From assembly GCF_001649575.2 (NCBI RefSeq), contig NC_051452.1:14893865-14957864 (forward strand): DNA of 64,000 bases, in the 5' to 3' direction. The notes below the pieces were generated by a model. The model did not search any database. It was not told where the DNA came from and saw only the letters and a program-made list of their open reading frames with translations. This DNA comes from Kryptolebias marmoratus. Lineage: Eukaryota > Chordata > Actinopteri > Cyprinodontiformes > Rivulidae. The position numbers were made by a program, and so were the translations under genes. Shown piece by piece: positions 38,530-51,364 of the stretch (the stretch's first letter is position 1; the number at the start of each line of letters is the position of its first letter).

Positions 38530-40010
38530 ATAGGGAAAAGGGAGTCCACCCTTTTAATCAGAACTTAAGTAAAATGATTTGGTCTTTACTGGATTCTAAA
38601 ATGAGTCAAATGTAACCTCAAGTGTACAAAAACACACCACAGATTCCACCGTGTCATTATTTATTTAACAGAAATGAATCCAAAATAGAAAAGCTGTGTG
38701 TGGGAAAACCTAAGTTCAGCCTTGTTTCTTCCACAGGAACTAAAAGGTTTAATATCAGCCAGGAGCTGCTGATCAGATGTACTGATTAACTGATCATCAT
38801 CAGTGTGAGCACCTCCTATAAAAACAAAAATTATTGCTGCTCTGGAGCGTACAGGTGTGTGTTAACACAATGCCAAGGTGAAATAACATCAACAATGACC
38901 TTAGAGAAGCAAATCCTGCTGCCCATCAGTTTGGGTTGGGTTAAAGGTTCTTTTCAAACAACTTGGACTTCATCATTCATCATCATTCTACAGAGGGGGA
39001 AACATTTAAGACAGGAGTGGACGTCCCAGTAAATTCACGCCGAGGTCAGACCATGCAATGCTTTGAGAACTACCAACTGCCTAAGAGCTCCATCTCAGAC
39101 TCTACAGGCCTAAGTTGGCAGGTTAAAGATTGAAGTTCATGACAGAACAATTAGAAAAAGACCGAACAGCTTGCTTGGAAGGGTTGCAGGAGAAAACATG
39201 CTCTCTCTAAAAACAAGGTTGGAAAGTTTCATCTGAAGAAAAGGAGTTCTGGAACAATGCTGTCTGGACAGATGAGACCAAAAAAGAGATGTTTACCCAT
39301 AATGCACTACAGAACGTTGAGAGAAAACCAACCACAGCATAACAGGACAAACATCTCATTCCAGCTGTGGTGGTGGAGGGCTGATGGTTTGGGCTCCTTG
39401 CAGTCATTGAGTTGACCATGAACTCCTCTGTAGACCAAAGGATTCTGGAATGTGAGGCCATCTGTCTGACAGCTGAAGATTGGACCAACAAAACAAAGAT
39501 CCCAAACACAGCAGCAAATCTACAACAGAATGGCTCAAAAAGAAAAGAATCAAGGTGCTGCAGCAGTCCAGTCAGAGTCTAGAACCTCAACCTGACTGAA
39601 ACACTGTGGTGGGACCTTAAGAGAACTGAACAGAAACAAATGTCTACAAACCTCAATGAACTGAAGCAACACTGTAAAGAAGAGTGGGCCAAAATTCCTC
39701 CACAACCATGTGAGAGACTGCTAAAGTCCTACAAAAAGCCCCCCACTGAGAGTTACTGCTGCTAAAGGAGGTTTTACAGGCTGCTGGAACATGGGGTGGA
39801 AATCTTTTCTCACAGCTTTTCAATTTTGGCTTCATTTTTGTTTATCAAATAATGACACGGTGGAATCTGCTGTGTGTTTTTGTTCACTTGAGGTCAGATT
39901 TGAATAATTTTAGAACCTGGTAAAAGCACACCATTTTTATTATGTCCTGATGTACACAACTTTAGAACTGAAAGAGGGCAGGCTTTCTTTTTCCAGTGAC
40001 AGTATTTTCT
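38530..40010 (+). mobile_element. Tc1-like transposon (family A), most complete copy
   Basis: Terminal inverted repeats of about 150-200 bp (38540-38680 and 39850-40005) contain the GTGTCATTAT/ATAATGACAC pair. The transposase region is followable in + orientation: AAGTTCATGACAGAACAATT, GGAAGGGTTGCAGGAGAAAA, TGGACAGATGAGACCAAAAA (first catalytic Asp region) and AAGAAGAGTGGGCCAAAATT. Small deletions remove the catalytic middle, and stops break the frame. The copy is inactive. Confidence 0.87.
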
Positions 40011-41456
40011 AAAGTACATAAATTGATTAAAAAAAAAAAAGATACTAAAATCCTTGTGTGATAAGCAATTTATTCCTTTGTCTTGTCAGATGTTAGAGCT
40101 TCTAAAACAGCCCCTTTACTACTGGTCCCATTCAACAAAAGAAACAATTTGATAAAACACAATTTATAGGGGATTTTTCCAAGTGGTTTTCCACTGAACT
40201 TTCCACATCACAAATTCCGGTTAGAAGAAAATAAATGTAGTCATGCTATTTTGTTAGGCCCCATATTGTTGGGTTTGATTGTTGCCCAGAAACACAACAG
40301 TTACTGTCATTTGTTCATATTTTGACTAAAAGCAAAGAAAGGGGTTGGGAAAACTGCCTTATTTGTAACACTCAGAATGTTTCCAGCATTACTTATTTAG
40401 AGTATTGATTTTTTTCTGACAGGGTTTTGTTAAAAAAAAATTGGTAGTCATCTTATTTAAACCTGAGTGCTTCACAATGCACGTACAGCAAGAACTGGAT
40501 TTGTGAGACGTGCATTTATTTTCATCCCAGCAAATATAAATGGCAGAAAACATGTGCATTCAGCAAATATAAGCCCTCATTTTCAAAGTCCCTGGTGCAG
40601 GAAAATACTTCCAGACTCTTTGAAGTTCCTTGTTTTTTTTAGGCTCATCCTAAAATAGATCCTGTTACTAACAGTTCAGCATGGTGGAACAATAAGATCT
40701 AAAATTTATCTTTTGTTTAAAACATGGTACAAATAAATTCAAAGTACTGGTTAAGTCCTGGTTAAGACAGCTTTTTGCAGTAATGACATCCTTGTACATT
40801 ACAGAACTAAAATATTTCTGTAAAACTATTAAAGGCTGCCAATTACGGTTACAATGGAATGGAAACTCTCTGGAAACTTTCCAGAAACTTTCTATGAGAA
40901 GCTCAATTAGGGAGTTTGTGGATTATTCTAAATTGAAGACTTTTCATGGGAATTATGGAATACTACTACTACTGTAGAAGCCTAAATTCAGTTTTGGTTT
41001 GTTTGGACATTCAGGATAGAAGAAGTTTATATTTTTTGTGATTGCATAGGTTTATTAGGAGAAAAAAGGACTATTTACTGAATAAAACTTGTCATGCATA
41101 GTGATGTGTAATATTAGACACTATACTAAGGCCCTAGTGGGCTTGCATGTATGATTGTTTGCTGGACAGTTGATGACTTTGGGGGGTGTGACTATAGTGC
41201 AGAGAAAGTCAGGCAGTTGGAGTGGAGCCACACAGTTTTTTTACTTCATTTATATTTTTTTGTTACTCTTTATTGTTTTGTGGATAAGTTATGACTGTAT
41301 CATTTTATTTTTTCAAGTAAACGATTGAACTTAATCAAGAGGATCCAATTTTTCTTTTTTCCAGTCATGATGTGGATGGAAAGGGAAATACGGAGAGCGT
41401 CAAGCTTATGGCTGCATTATTTAGGAACCTACAACTACTACTACTACTAATAATTA

Positions 41457-41485
41457 TAATTATAATTATAATTATAATAATACCC
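41457..41485. repeat. (TAATTA)n simple repeat
   Basis: Tandem AATTAT units after an ACT trinucleotide run (41431-41448). Confidence 0.85.
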
Positions 41486-41869
41486 TTTCATTTGCCAGTT
41501 AGGTCAATTGAGAACCAGTTTAAAAGTCTGTCACAGTTTAATATTAAATAAAATGACCGAGTTTATAAAGTTTATAAAAGTAAAAAATTTAATGACCAAA
41601 TTTGCAGATGATGACACTATTTGCAACACTGTGTCACAACTACACAACTTTTAGGGAACAGTGGGTTTTAAACCCTTTTAGTTTTATGTTTAGTTCTTGT
41701 TGTTGAAATCTTTTTCTATATTCTCGCACATAACTCTGAACAGAAATATTCACGCTATGAGGTTGTTGTTTTTTCATGTTTTTTTGTCATTTTATTCACA
41801 TAAAAACAAAATTAAAATCAGTAAATTGCATTTTGAATTTTAGTAATTGCATATAATCAAAAACTAGAA

Positions 41870-42060
41870 TCACTCAGAGAGCACAAACCTCCGTCAAGGC
41901 CGCAGCGTGATTAAAAAATAGTGCGATCCAGATCATAATCTAGATCACCACCAAAGTTTAATCCATTGTTTTTTGTGACAACCCCATTATTTCCTCCAAC
42001 TCTGTTCATTAGTTTTTACCTGATCTTTGCTAACAGACAGACAGACAAACAATGTGACAC
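41870..42060 (-). repeat. Dispersed repeat with GATCACGATCCAGATC core, reverse copy
   Basis: GAGCACAAACCTCCGTCAAG, GATCCAGATCATAATCTAGA, TCTGTTCATTAGTTTTTACC and TTTGCTAACAGACAGACAGA are the reverse of the block order at 15760-16010, and this copy is more complete. Confidence 0.65.
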
Positions 42061-42269
42061 AACCAAAAACAGAACTTCTCTGGCGGGGTTAACAAAAGGG
42101 TCAAATATAGGAACAGAGAGAGAAGTTTTTAACTAAGGGGTTATCTGTGACCTTGACCTTTGACCCCGTCACCTTAAAATCAATCATGATCACTCTTGAC
42201 CCATTAGTTGTGGAGATTAATTTTCTTGTTATACAGTTGCTCCGCAAGAACTGAGAAAATTGTTTAGTT

Positions 42270-42660
42270 GTCCCTTTTAATTGAATGGTACAACAACAAA
42301 ATCTGGTTGTTTTTCTCAAGACTGCTAAAATAAATTTTCTTCAACTATGTGGAAGATCTTGTGATGGACTTGAGGCCTGTCCAGGGTGTCCACCACCTCT
42401 CGCACAGTGACTGCTGGAGATAGGCACCAGCTCCCAGTGACCCGGAAAGGAGAAACGGGTAAAGAAAATGGATGGATAGGCCTATGTAGGATCTCTGTTT
42501 AAAAAAAAAACAAACAAAAAAAAAAAACACTCTCAATATCTTAAATTCCAGATTTATTTTAATTTATTCCCATAAATTTCCATTAATTCCTATGGAAGAT
42601 TTTAAAAACTTTGAAAATTCCTGGAATCTTTTGCCAACACAGCTACTGCCTGAAATTCCA
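42270..42660 (+). repeat. Repeat W interrupted by a SINE fragment
   Basis: W sequence runs to CAACTATGTGG (42353) and resumes near 42485 with TTCCCATAAATTTCC blocks. Between them lies 42355-42478, TTGTGATGGACTTGAGGCCT ... GACCCGGAAAGGAGAAACGG ... GGATGGATAGG, the 3' part of the SINE family at 5493-5912 in + orientation. The order indicates a younger SINE within an older repeat. Confidence 0.65.
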
Positions 42661-42954
42661 ATAAACGTCAGTTTTCTTCTCTAAAGCCCAACAGTAATTT
42701 CGGACTTCTGTTTTATATGAATCTTAGCTGACAGAATGGTGAACATTTTGATGTAGAAACTGGAGACGAAGTGTAAAGACAAGCAAGATCAAAAGAAATG
42801 TTAAAGCTGCTGCCAGTGGCTTATTAGGGTCACCACAGAAACAACACACTCTGTCACTTCCTGACTTCACTTTTAAGCTTGTTATGTACTCTGCAAGAAC
42901 TAAGAAAATTGTTTATTTGAGGTGGCAAGAAGAAGTGCACATTTCATACGTCAC

Positions 42955-43255
42955 AAATGGTAAATGGACTGCACTCATATAGTGCCTCAAAGTGCTTTAC
43001 ACAATATGTGCCATCATTTACCCATCCATACACACATTTATACATAGCTAGTCTGAATAAATAATTCTATAGAGTCTAATCAGTGCTTTAAACTCCATTC
43101 ATACACCGATGGGGCACACATTAGAGATAGTGAGGGTTCAGTGTCTTGCTCAGGGACACGTCAACATGTGACTGCTGCCAGGAATCGAACCTCCAACTCT
43201 CCCATTGGAGGACGACTGCTCTAACCATGTCTAACCACTGATCCACAGTCGCCCC
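42955..43255 (-). mobile_element. tRNA-derived SINE (second family), reverse copy
   Basis: On the minus strand it starts GGGGCGACTGTGGATCAG and has a perfect B box GGTTCGATTCC (43181-43191 on +). It shares GTGTCTTGCTCAGGGACACG and CATACACCGATGGGGCACAC (as + strand words) with the reverse complement of 37173-37517. It is slightly shorter and has a tail AATGGTAAATGG at the + left side. Confidence 0.87.
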
Positions 43256-44020
43256 AAAGAAACACAAGAAACTTAAGTGCCGAACTCCTGGGAAATCCTC
43301 TGACTGATTTCCCAATGCAGCGTACATGCATTGTACAAAATTTCAGTAATGGTATTGCAGTTATGTTAAATAAAGTTTTGTTTAAAAATAAAGAAAATAA
43401 AAGGGAAGGTCAACATTTCCATGTTAACCATGCCCACTTTGAATTTCTGAAAAAAATTACTTTTTTTTTTTTTTGCGTAGCTGAGAGACAGAATAATTTT
43501 CTCAGTTCTGGCACCGTATGTAGCAGTCTTTAATAAGACAGGCAGACAGAAACGCAGAGTGGAAATTAAGCCTCAAGCATAAAGTCACTCTGCAAAAAGT
43601 ACAAGTCATTTTGGAAAAAAATGGACTTCATATGTGGTTGACATAGTAAACGGCTTGAAGTACATGTGTTATTTATTTTTTAATAAAATCAGAAAATACT
43701 TAACAAGCATATTCAGATTAAAAAAAAACTTTTCTTTGCTTTTTGTGCGAATTATCTCTTCATTGGTGTATTTCATGTAGCAACACATCCATAAGTTCAG
43801 CACATGGGTAAAACTCTAACAAATAGCAAACAATACTGAAAATGTCACACTATAAATAGATGAGAGTTGGATGGTGACTCAGCGATGCTCACAGAGATTA
43901 AAGAGTTTTTGCTCTCATTTAAAATGTGTTGCACAAAAAAAAAAACCCATCAGTACCTTAACTTTGAAATGTTTCATATTGGTTCCTAAAAACCAAAAGG
44001 GAAGTGTTTTTATTTATTTT

Positions 44021-44052
44021 AATTATTATTATTATTATTATTATTATTATTT
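44021..44052. repeat. (ATT)n microsatellite
   Basis: About ten ATT units. Confidence 0.9.
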
Positions 44053-44655
44053 TGGAAAAGTTGAAATCTCTAAGAATTAATTAGTTCTGTTAGAAAGCAA
44101 AAGTAGCAGGTTTGTTTGCAAAATGGCTGGTCACAAACTGTCCTGAAATGATAACTGAAAGATAAATATGAGCAGTGAGATTTAGTGCTTTTCTTATTCA
44201 CAAAGGCAGCTGAGCTGAACTTCATCTCTGATTGATCTAGTTTGGATCCTGTTCGCGCCTGCTCGTAAGAATTTTGCAATTTGTCCATTGCATCTCAAAT
44301 GCAAAACTTGAACAATGCTGCCTTCTCCTAATTTATTTATTTATTTATTACAGCATTTATTGCTTTTACATTCTTGACATTGGTTTGATTTTTGACAGTG
44401 TGTGGGTCAGTTGTGTCTGGTTATCTGAAGCGTGCTTTGTGACCAAACCTGATCCGACTGGACTTCATTTGTCCCTGCGAAGACCGTTTACAGTGCAGAC
44501 GGCCTAACGAGCTGAAAGGGAGAGAAATGCAGATGAAATAAGGAGAGAAGAGCAGATGCAGTGGGGGAGGGGTAACACACAGACCATACTGGGCACATAA
44601 ATGAGCCAGAGGGAAAGTGGGAAGAAAGAAAGGAGCAGTCATCTTTAAGTGTGGC

Positions 44656-44681
44656 GTGTGTGTGTGTGTGTGTGTGTGTGT
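44656..44681. repeat. (GT)n microsatellite
   Basis: Thirteen GT units. Flanks 44200-45480 are unusually repeat-poor for this intron and could hold conserved noncoding DNA. Confidence 0.9.
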
Positions 44682-45789
44682 CAGGACTGAGCAGACAGCA
44701 GTGAGTAACTAAAGGTGTCAGAGATGGAAATCAGGTGCAGCTGAATATGAGAGGGTCTCTTCCAGTGTGGGAATGCACACCGTCCAGGGCTTTGAGAGCT
44801 GCTTCAATAATGCATGAGCCTGGTTCTGTGTACTACACCTTTTGTCTGGCTCTCTGCGTCAGGTGTCACCTTTAAAGGCTGCCGAGCCGAGCAATTATTA
44901 CATTTTCAACGTCCCACTAACAGAGTTCGCGATTCAGATGTACCGGTGCGCCACAAACGACAGTTTTTTTTGGTGATTTTGGTGAATTCTGCTGCCTCCT
45001 CAGTTGTCACGAGCCAGAGAGAGGCCGATGTAATGAGTAAGCCTCCGCTCTTAATCTCAAGTGACACGGACAGATTTGTGTTGCTGAGACAGGCTTCGAT
45101 TTTCTCTGTGTTCATGCCTCGCTGTGGATCTCGTTTACTCCGTGGCTTTCTCAGCACCGCGAGCAAAAGAGGAACAGTTACACATCGGATGTTTACAAGA
45201 TAAACAGGTTTGAAGTTAGATCAACTTGAATGGCTTTGGGAAAAAGACAACAAGTCCCTTCGCTGCTTGTTTCCTCCCCTCATTGACAACACATGAACAT
45301 TATTTTACTCGTCTTATCTCCCCGTCTGTCACGCCGTCACTTCCCAATCTCAAGCAAAAAGTCCAGCATTGTGTTGCCTTGGCAACCAATGCGGGAGCTG
45401 TGCTGGATCACTGCAGCTCTTAAATTCACCCCGACGTGCCTCTCTTTTGGGCCGTACGCGTGAGAACAGAACCATCAGGGACAGAGTGCAGTGTCCTCTG
45501 CGTCCTGTCTGACAGCATCTTTATTATTCTGCAGCAGAAATCAGACAAGCTTCTTTCTTTTAGCTGTCCGATTAATAAAATGCTCTGCAGTTGGAGAAAT
45601 CGAGATACAGCAGAGCCAACTGCTCCACACACACGTCCATACATTTATCTGTCTGTGCTCACGACTTTAAAAACAGCCGTTATTTTAAATAGACAGTTTG
45701 TTGTTGTTCGTAAAATAAAAACTAGCATTCCTCGAGGAAATGTGTATCACATGCTACCTTACATGCCAACGTTTTAAACCAAGATCTTA

Positions 45790-46050
45790 TGTTGTCTGTT
45801 GGTGCTCGGAGTATGTAGCATGGATGATTCTCAGCTGCTGCCACACCAAGTTTTAGCTCGATATCCGTAAAATTGACTGAGTTCTAGCCATTTTTTTTGT
45901 TCAGCTAGGTCAATTAGCTGTAGCAGCCATTTTGACTTCAATTGACTCTAAAAGTTCATCAGTTGTAGATGTACATCCAAGGACTCCTTCCTGATAGGTT
46001 TATTAAAGTCCGTCCAGTGGGTTGGGAGATACTTTGCTAACAGAGTTTAC
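45790..46050 (-). repeat. R290, reverse copy
   Basis: On + it reads CACACCAAGTTTTAGCTCGA, TAAAATTGACTGAGTTCTAG, CATCAGTTGTAGATGTACAT and GGGAGATACTTTGCTAACAG, the reverse complement of the R290 block order and nearly complete. Confidence 0.75.
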
Positions 46051-46429
46051 TCCAGCAAAGATTTGACACAATGAGTGGAGCTCAAAGTGTTGTGAATGAA
46101 CTGTCAGAACTGACAAAGACTGCTGGACTGTTCTAAATCACTGAAATTATTCTCTCACAGACGCTGTAAAGTTGTGAAAACAGCCGTATTCTTTGGAGCT
46201 GTAATAACGGGCCCTCTACTACTTTAGTAATGAGGACATGACATCCAGGATTTCCACAAAAAATTTTACATTTCAATTCATCTAATAACAGAACAGATCC
46301 TTTTTCTTTTGCAGTTTAAAGCTTGGAGCGCCACACTCTCTAGTTTTGATTTGAAAAAGCTACCTGGATGGGAAGCAAAATGTCTTCAACTTCATAATAT
46401 AAATTCAATTGTTTTGTTTTTATTTTTTT

Positions 46430-47250
46430 ATTATTTGGACCACCCTGGATAACTAAGAATCTACTCCAGCTGTTGACCACAGAAAAGTTTTCCACTTTGC
46501 CTCAGTCCATTTTAAATAAACCCGGAGAAGACGGCAGAGTTTCTGGATGGTGTTCATCTCCTTCTTTTCACGATAGAGCTTTAAGCAGCATTAGTGGATG
46601 GTACAATGAACTGTGTTTACACTGTGGAAGAGTTCCTGAGTCCATGCAGTGATGTCCAGAACAGAATCAGACCTGTTTTTAATGCAGTGGCCCCTGAGGG
46701 CCTAAAGATCACGGACATCCAAAATTAACTTTCAGTCTTGTTCTTTGAGCTCAGAGATTTCTCCAGATTCTTGAAATCTTTTGACAAAATTATGAACTGT
46801 AGATGGCGGGATATTCAAACTTTTTCCAGTTTTCCATTGAAGAGTGTTAATCTAAAGTTGTCCCACTATTTTTAGATGCAGTTTTTCCCTGCAGTTTTGG
46901 TGAACCTCTGCCCATGTTTGCTTCTTTTTATACCCGATCCTCTTACTGACTTGTTGCAAATTAACCTAATTAGTTACAAAATTCTCTTCTAGCTGTTTCT
47001 TATTCGTTCCACTTACTTTTACAGCCTTTTGTTGCCCTGTCCTAACATTTTTGACATGTGTTGGTGCCATCAAAATCTAAATGGCATTGTTTTATTATTA
47101 AAACAGGTACAATTTCTTAGTTTAAGCATTTTATGTTTCCTATGTTCCATTATGGATGACATATGAGTTTTTGATATTTGCAAATCATTACATTCTGTTT
47201 CTATTTACATTTTACAAAATGTCCCAACTTTTTCAGAATCGTGGTTGAAC
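46430..47250 (-). mobile_element. Tc1-like transposon (family C), partial reverse copy
   Basis: The + strand words TTCCTGAGTCCATGCAGTGA and CAGTGGCCCCTGAGGGCC are the reverse complement of the family C copy around 33705-33775, with only scattered differences. It runs from the transposase middle to one terminus (CCCAACTTTTTCAGAATCG). The other half is missing. Confidence 0.8.
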
Positions 47251-47721
47251 TTTGTCTCATAAATTAATTTCACTGACACCAATTAAAGAATTGACTTTCT
47301 CTGCAGTATTAAAGTACTGCCCCTACCTTTATAGCAGCTAACAGTTTAACCTCAGCTTGTGGTAATAAGATCAATGATCCCACCACATCTTTGTTTCAGG
47401 ATATAAATGTAGGCCGCTCTGAGGTCACATCTATGGATTAAGCTCACTCCCTGCCATTAAGTGATGATATTACAGCAGATAGACAGTCTGACAGCCCCTC
47501 CCCCAGGTTTCCTCTCCGTATTGCTGAAGGGAGAGGCTCACGCCCCGACCCACCATTCACAGCTCTACAGAGATACCGTTCATCCACTTAATATCTAAGA
47601 GATAAACAAAGGCTTATAGATGTTTATTACTCCTCATATTAAAGAGGTTCAATCCAGTCACTGCCTCCTGCCCCCTCTGACTCTTACTGTAGTTATCCTG
47701 ACTTCATACCACCATGCCTTC

Positions 47722-47755
47722 TCATTCATATATTGCAAACAGCATATATGAATGA
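47722..47755. repeat. Perfect 12-bp inverted repeat
   Basis: TCATTCATATAT (47722-47733) and ATATATGAATGA (47744-47755) pair exactly across a 10-nt loop, TGCAAACAGC. Confidence 0.7.
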
Positions 47756-48239
47756 ACAGCCATTCATTTCTTCAGTCTCATTCATTCATTAGATTGGAGT
47801 GCTTTCATTCATGTTACATACTAGCACGTGTGCATTTTTATTTCAACCCTTGGCAAGATATCTACCTACCATTTTGGTGTTAACACAATATACGTTGTTC
47901 TGGCCAGCGCAGGCAGTGTGTGTTTTATCGTTTGATTCGGATGAATCAGATATGATTTCTGCCAACTGACTTGGGGAGAATCTGATGTTCGGGAAGCAGC
48001 TCATTTGAAGTGAAAATGCCAGGCCGAGTTCATCCCCGTGCTCCACCAGTGGCAGCTCTTTGATGGAGATGCAGTCATCAGGCCCTCAGAGGTAGAAAAA
48101 GGCAGCCCCTAGTGATTCAAACATTCAGCCAAAATAACAAACATGCACTTGCTTTTTCATATATTATCATTCCTGTTTGCCATCTTACTTCTGTTAGGTC
48201 TCAGTTAAATTAAGCACGTTTAACATTTAGTTAATGTTA

Positions 48240-48460
48240 AACAAATGAAACTCTTAGAAAGTATTGGATATACATGTACAACTGAGTGATTAGTAGAGTC
48301 AACCTGATGCAAGATGACCGCCAAAGCTAACCAACCTCAGCAAGTGGAAAAATCTCTATAACTCAGTCAGTTTTGCAAACATTGAGACAAAATTTTGTGT
48401 GATTATTAACTTAGTCATCCCCAAGTCATACTGCAAACATATTGCACAAGATAGTATTTA
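48240..48460 (+). repeat. R290 lacking its hallmark end
   Basis: It runs AATGAAACTCTTAGAAAGTA, CTGATGCAAGATGACCGCCA, CTATAACTCAGTCAGTTTTG and ACAAAATTTTGTGTG in R290 order, and is cut at the right by the MITE beginning 48461. Confidence 0.7.
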
Positions 48461-49040
48461 AAGGGCTAGTCCAACCAACTCTAAAGCCATGTTCTGTCTA
48501 ATAGTTATCAATAGTTAGTACCTTATTAGCTGTGACATCAGTCAGAAACCACACAGTATGGAGAAAGAGGCTAAGATTTTCAACCAAATACAAAATACCT
48601 GTGTAAAAGAACACAACAATAGTAAATATTAAACCTCTACATTTTACCACTACCATCAGATTTGTGCATTCAGCAGCCTCAGCACCATTAGCATAAACAC
48701 AGTCTATCTATGCTCCACGCACATGCACGTGACAACAAGGACGTTGTTCGGTTGAGAAAACAGTAAAAGATTAAACAATCGATGTCATGCAAAAGTGTAG
48801 AAGTTTAATATACGCTAATGTAGCGTTGTTTTGCACCAGTTTGTCATTTGTGAGAAAGAGTTGTTTTTTAAGCCTGATTTAAAAACTGGCACTTGTTTGG
48901 CAAGCCATTAGCCTAGCTTGGATCAAGACTTTCGCCTCTTTCTCCATACTCTGTGCTCTCCGACTGATGTCTTGGCTGATAAGGTACTAACTATTGATAA
49001 CTATTGAACAGAACGCTTAAAGTTCAGTAGACTATCCCTT
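48461..49040. mobile_element. MITE with ~110-bp terminal inverted repeats (580 bp)
   Basis: The left end AAGGGCTAGTCC and right end (reverse complement AAGGGATAGTCT) continue as near-identical inverted repeats for about 110 bp, including AATAGTTATCAATAGTTAGT and ACCTTATTAGC / ACCTTATCAGC. The interior has GCATAAACACAGTCTATCTA, also present at 62720. It is noncoding, hence nonautonomous; the superfamily is not decided because no clear target duplication is visible. Confidence 0.82.
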
Positions 49041-51002
49041 CAAAACCGTGGCATGTAACCTGACGGGAGATTTGCATTCCTTCAAGAAATTTGACTTTTT
49101 ACTACAAAAATCAATTACAAATTACTTTTGGGCTTTATAGAAGAACTCTGACTGTTGTTGCAATTTTCATTTTCAAAAGTTTTCCTTTTTTTATTGTTTG
49201 AACTTTTGTGGAAATAGTACACATACAGTAGTTTTCTGTCTGTTTTTAAATTCCAGTATTTCAGGCTTTTGTTTATAAGGCACATTAAAGTCTCAAGTAG
49301 AAAACACTTAAAGTAGGAAATTTTGAGTTGTTTTACTTTGGATGTGCATTTAGAGCATAATTTTCAGCAATCTTTGTAAAGCATGCGTCATATTACATAT
49401 GTAACTGAGTAACACTGAAGCAACGAAAGTTGATGATAGTTCTTGACAATGTTTTAGCAACATTTATTGCAGTGTCCTGGAAATGAGACTTTGGAATGTT
49501 ACTTGATAAGTTGTTACAGTGTGACGTAACGTTCCAACATGTTAATTTTTTAAATAACGATGTTTTTGCAACAGATCTGTATTTGTTAGGTAAATTTTAA
49601 ATACTCCTTAAATTACAATGTTTCAGCAATGTAGTGATAACTTTACATATGGGTGGTTTTAACTCATTTTACAGAAACATGATTAATATCTTGCTGTCTG
49701 TTTTGTTGTAAGTCAGTGAGAAAACCAGACTGCCAAGGTGGCATTGATGTTCCTGTATCCCCAAAGATAAAATAATGTCCCCTCCAAGATGAGCATTCTC
49801 TGTGGAAAAAGGTGTCAAACTGCTCCATAAATCAGTCTGCTTTATTTAAGCTAGTATCCCACTGTAACTGTTTGTGACTAGTTGGTGAATGGTATTTGTG
49901 AAAGAGTCTCCAAAAAATACCCAAAACATTTGCAGGAACAAAGTTCTTTTATCCTCTAATGGCCATATCTAAACAAACCTCTCAATGACGAATAATACTG
50001 ATTAAAAAACTGGTCCAGTTCAGTAGATTAAATAATAAATATGTGGCAGCTGCCAAGATGGGTACAAAACGAGTTGAGTTGGGTACAATGTGGGCGGAGG
50101 TGGGCAACAAAAAAAAATGTGCACTGCCAAGAATGCAGTTTTGTAAGCTTTTCGCACCAAAATAAGCTGTGATTTTCAAAATCTGCTGAGCAAAACACAG
50201 CATGTGACTTGGTCGCAAACACTTAGAATTCAGGGAGACCGTAACAGAAAATCAGACTATTTTCTCACAATTTTGAGTCACAAGCTAGTCTCCAAAGGTT
50301 GCAGCCCAATGAAATACCACCCTTTTTAGGATTTTTTTTCTTTTTTTTTTTTTGCAAACCAAAATTGAGGTTAAGCACTTTCAAGGTAAATAAGTTAGTC
50401 ACTGTCTTGAAAACAAGTTTTCAGCTCACTCTAGTTCAGATTTAACATCTGTTTGTGGCTTGTTAGTTGCTGCAAACGACCATTTTGAATGTTGCTTTTC
50501 CAGAAGGCTACATGGTGTGATGATTAACTGGTGTTGGATTTTCTCACTCTGCCAGCTAAATTTAAAGGCAACAGACTCTCAGTGACTGCTTCAGACACAT
50601 GCTGACAAAAGGTCGCAGGCACTTGAATAGTTGATTTGATGACAATTAGCTATACCAAGCTGAAGAACCTCCCTGCTGAGTGTTTAACAGATGGGCAGAG
50701 AGAGATTGAGAAAGGAGGAGAGGCATGCCACTGGAACTCCTCAAAAAGTGCAACAACTTTATTCTGCTCGAGGCACAGCTCACACCGGTGTCAATCATTT
50801 GTGGACACTTCCTCATATCTAACCACACACATTCACACTCACGCTGTGTATAAGGGAGATCATAAAAGCCCTCGATGCAATTTAAAATGCATTTTGACGG
50901 CAATATTCTCTACAGAGGTTTCTCCAAATGAGGACTGTCAAGGTTCCCATATAGCACTATCCCACATGGCTGGAGGATACAACCAGTCAGCAGATGTTAA
51001 AC

Positions 51003-51004
<2 letters not shown>

Positions 51005-51038
<34 letters not shown>
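51005..51038. repeat. (GT)n microsatellite
   Basis: Seventeen GT units. Confidence 0.92.
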
Positions 51039-51041
<3 letters not shown>

Positions 51042-51364
51042 AAGAGAAAATAGGATAGGAAGGACTTAATGAAGCACATTTTAATTGCAGTTTAGTTACC
51101 GTGAACAAACCTTTTTTAAGCTTCCTTGTTGTAATCATTGGTCGTGAAATTTTCAGCGTCTTGAAACTAGAACTTGTCTCATTACACAAATTGTGAGCAC
51201 ATATTAACGCACAAGTATCCTTTGTGCACAAAATGTTTCCGATTTAGCAACACTGTGGATATAGTGTTCTTACCAAAGGATATGACTGCCCCCCACCCCA
51301 CACGCACCTACCTATACTGTTGATGATGAAATGCTCTACATATAAGTTGCCTCATGCCTTAAAG

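Noticed and set aside
37173..43255. tRNA gene candidates (B boxes at 37237 and 43181)
   Set aside because: No tRNA acceptor stem or anticodon arm; each is the head of a SINE.
44814..45203. 130-codon + strand frame in intron 2
   Set aside because: No recognisable domain; an overlapping minus frame is equally open; composition is that of ordinary moderately GC DNA.
50636..51058. 140-codon + strand frame
   Set aside because: Its end is the GT microsatellite and it has no motif.
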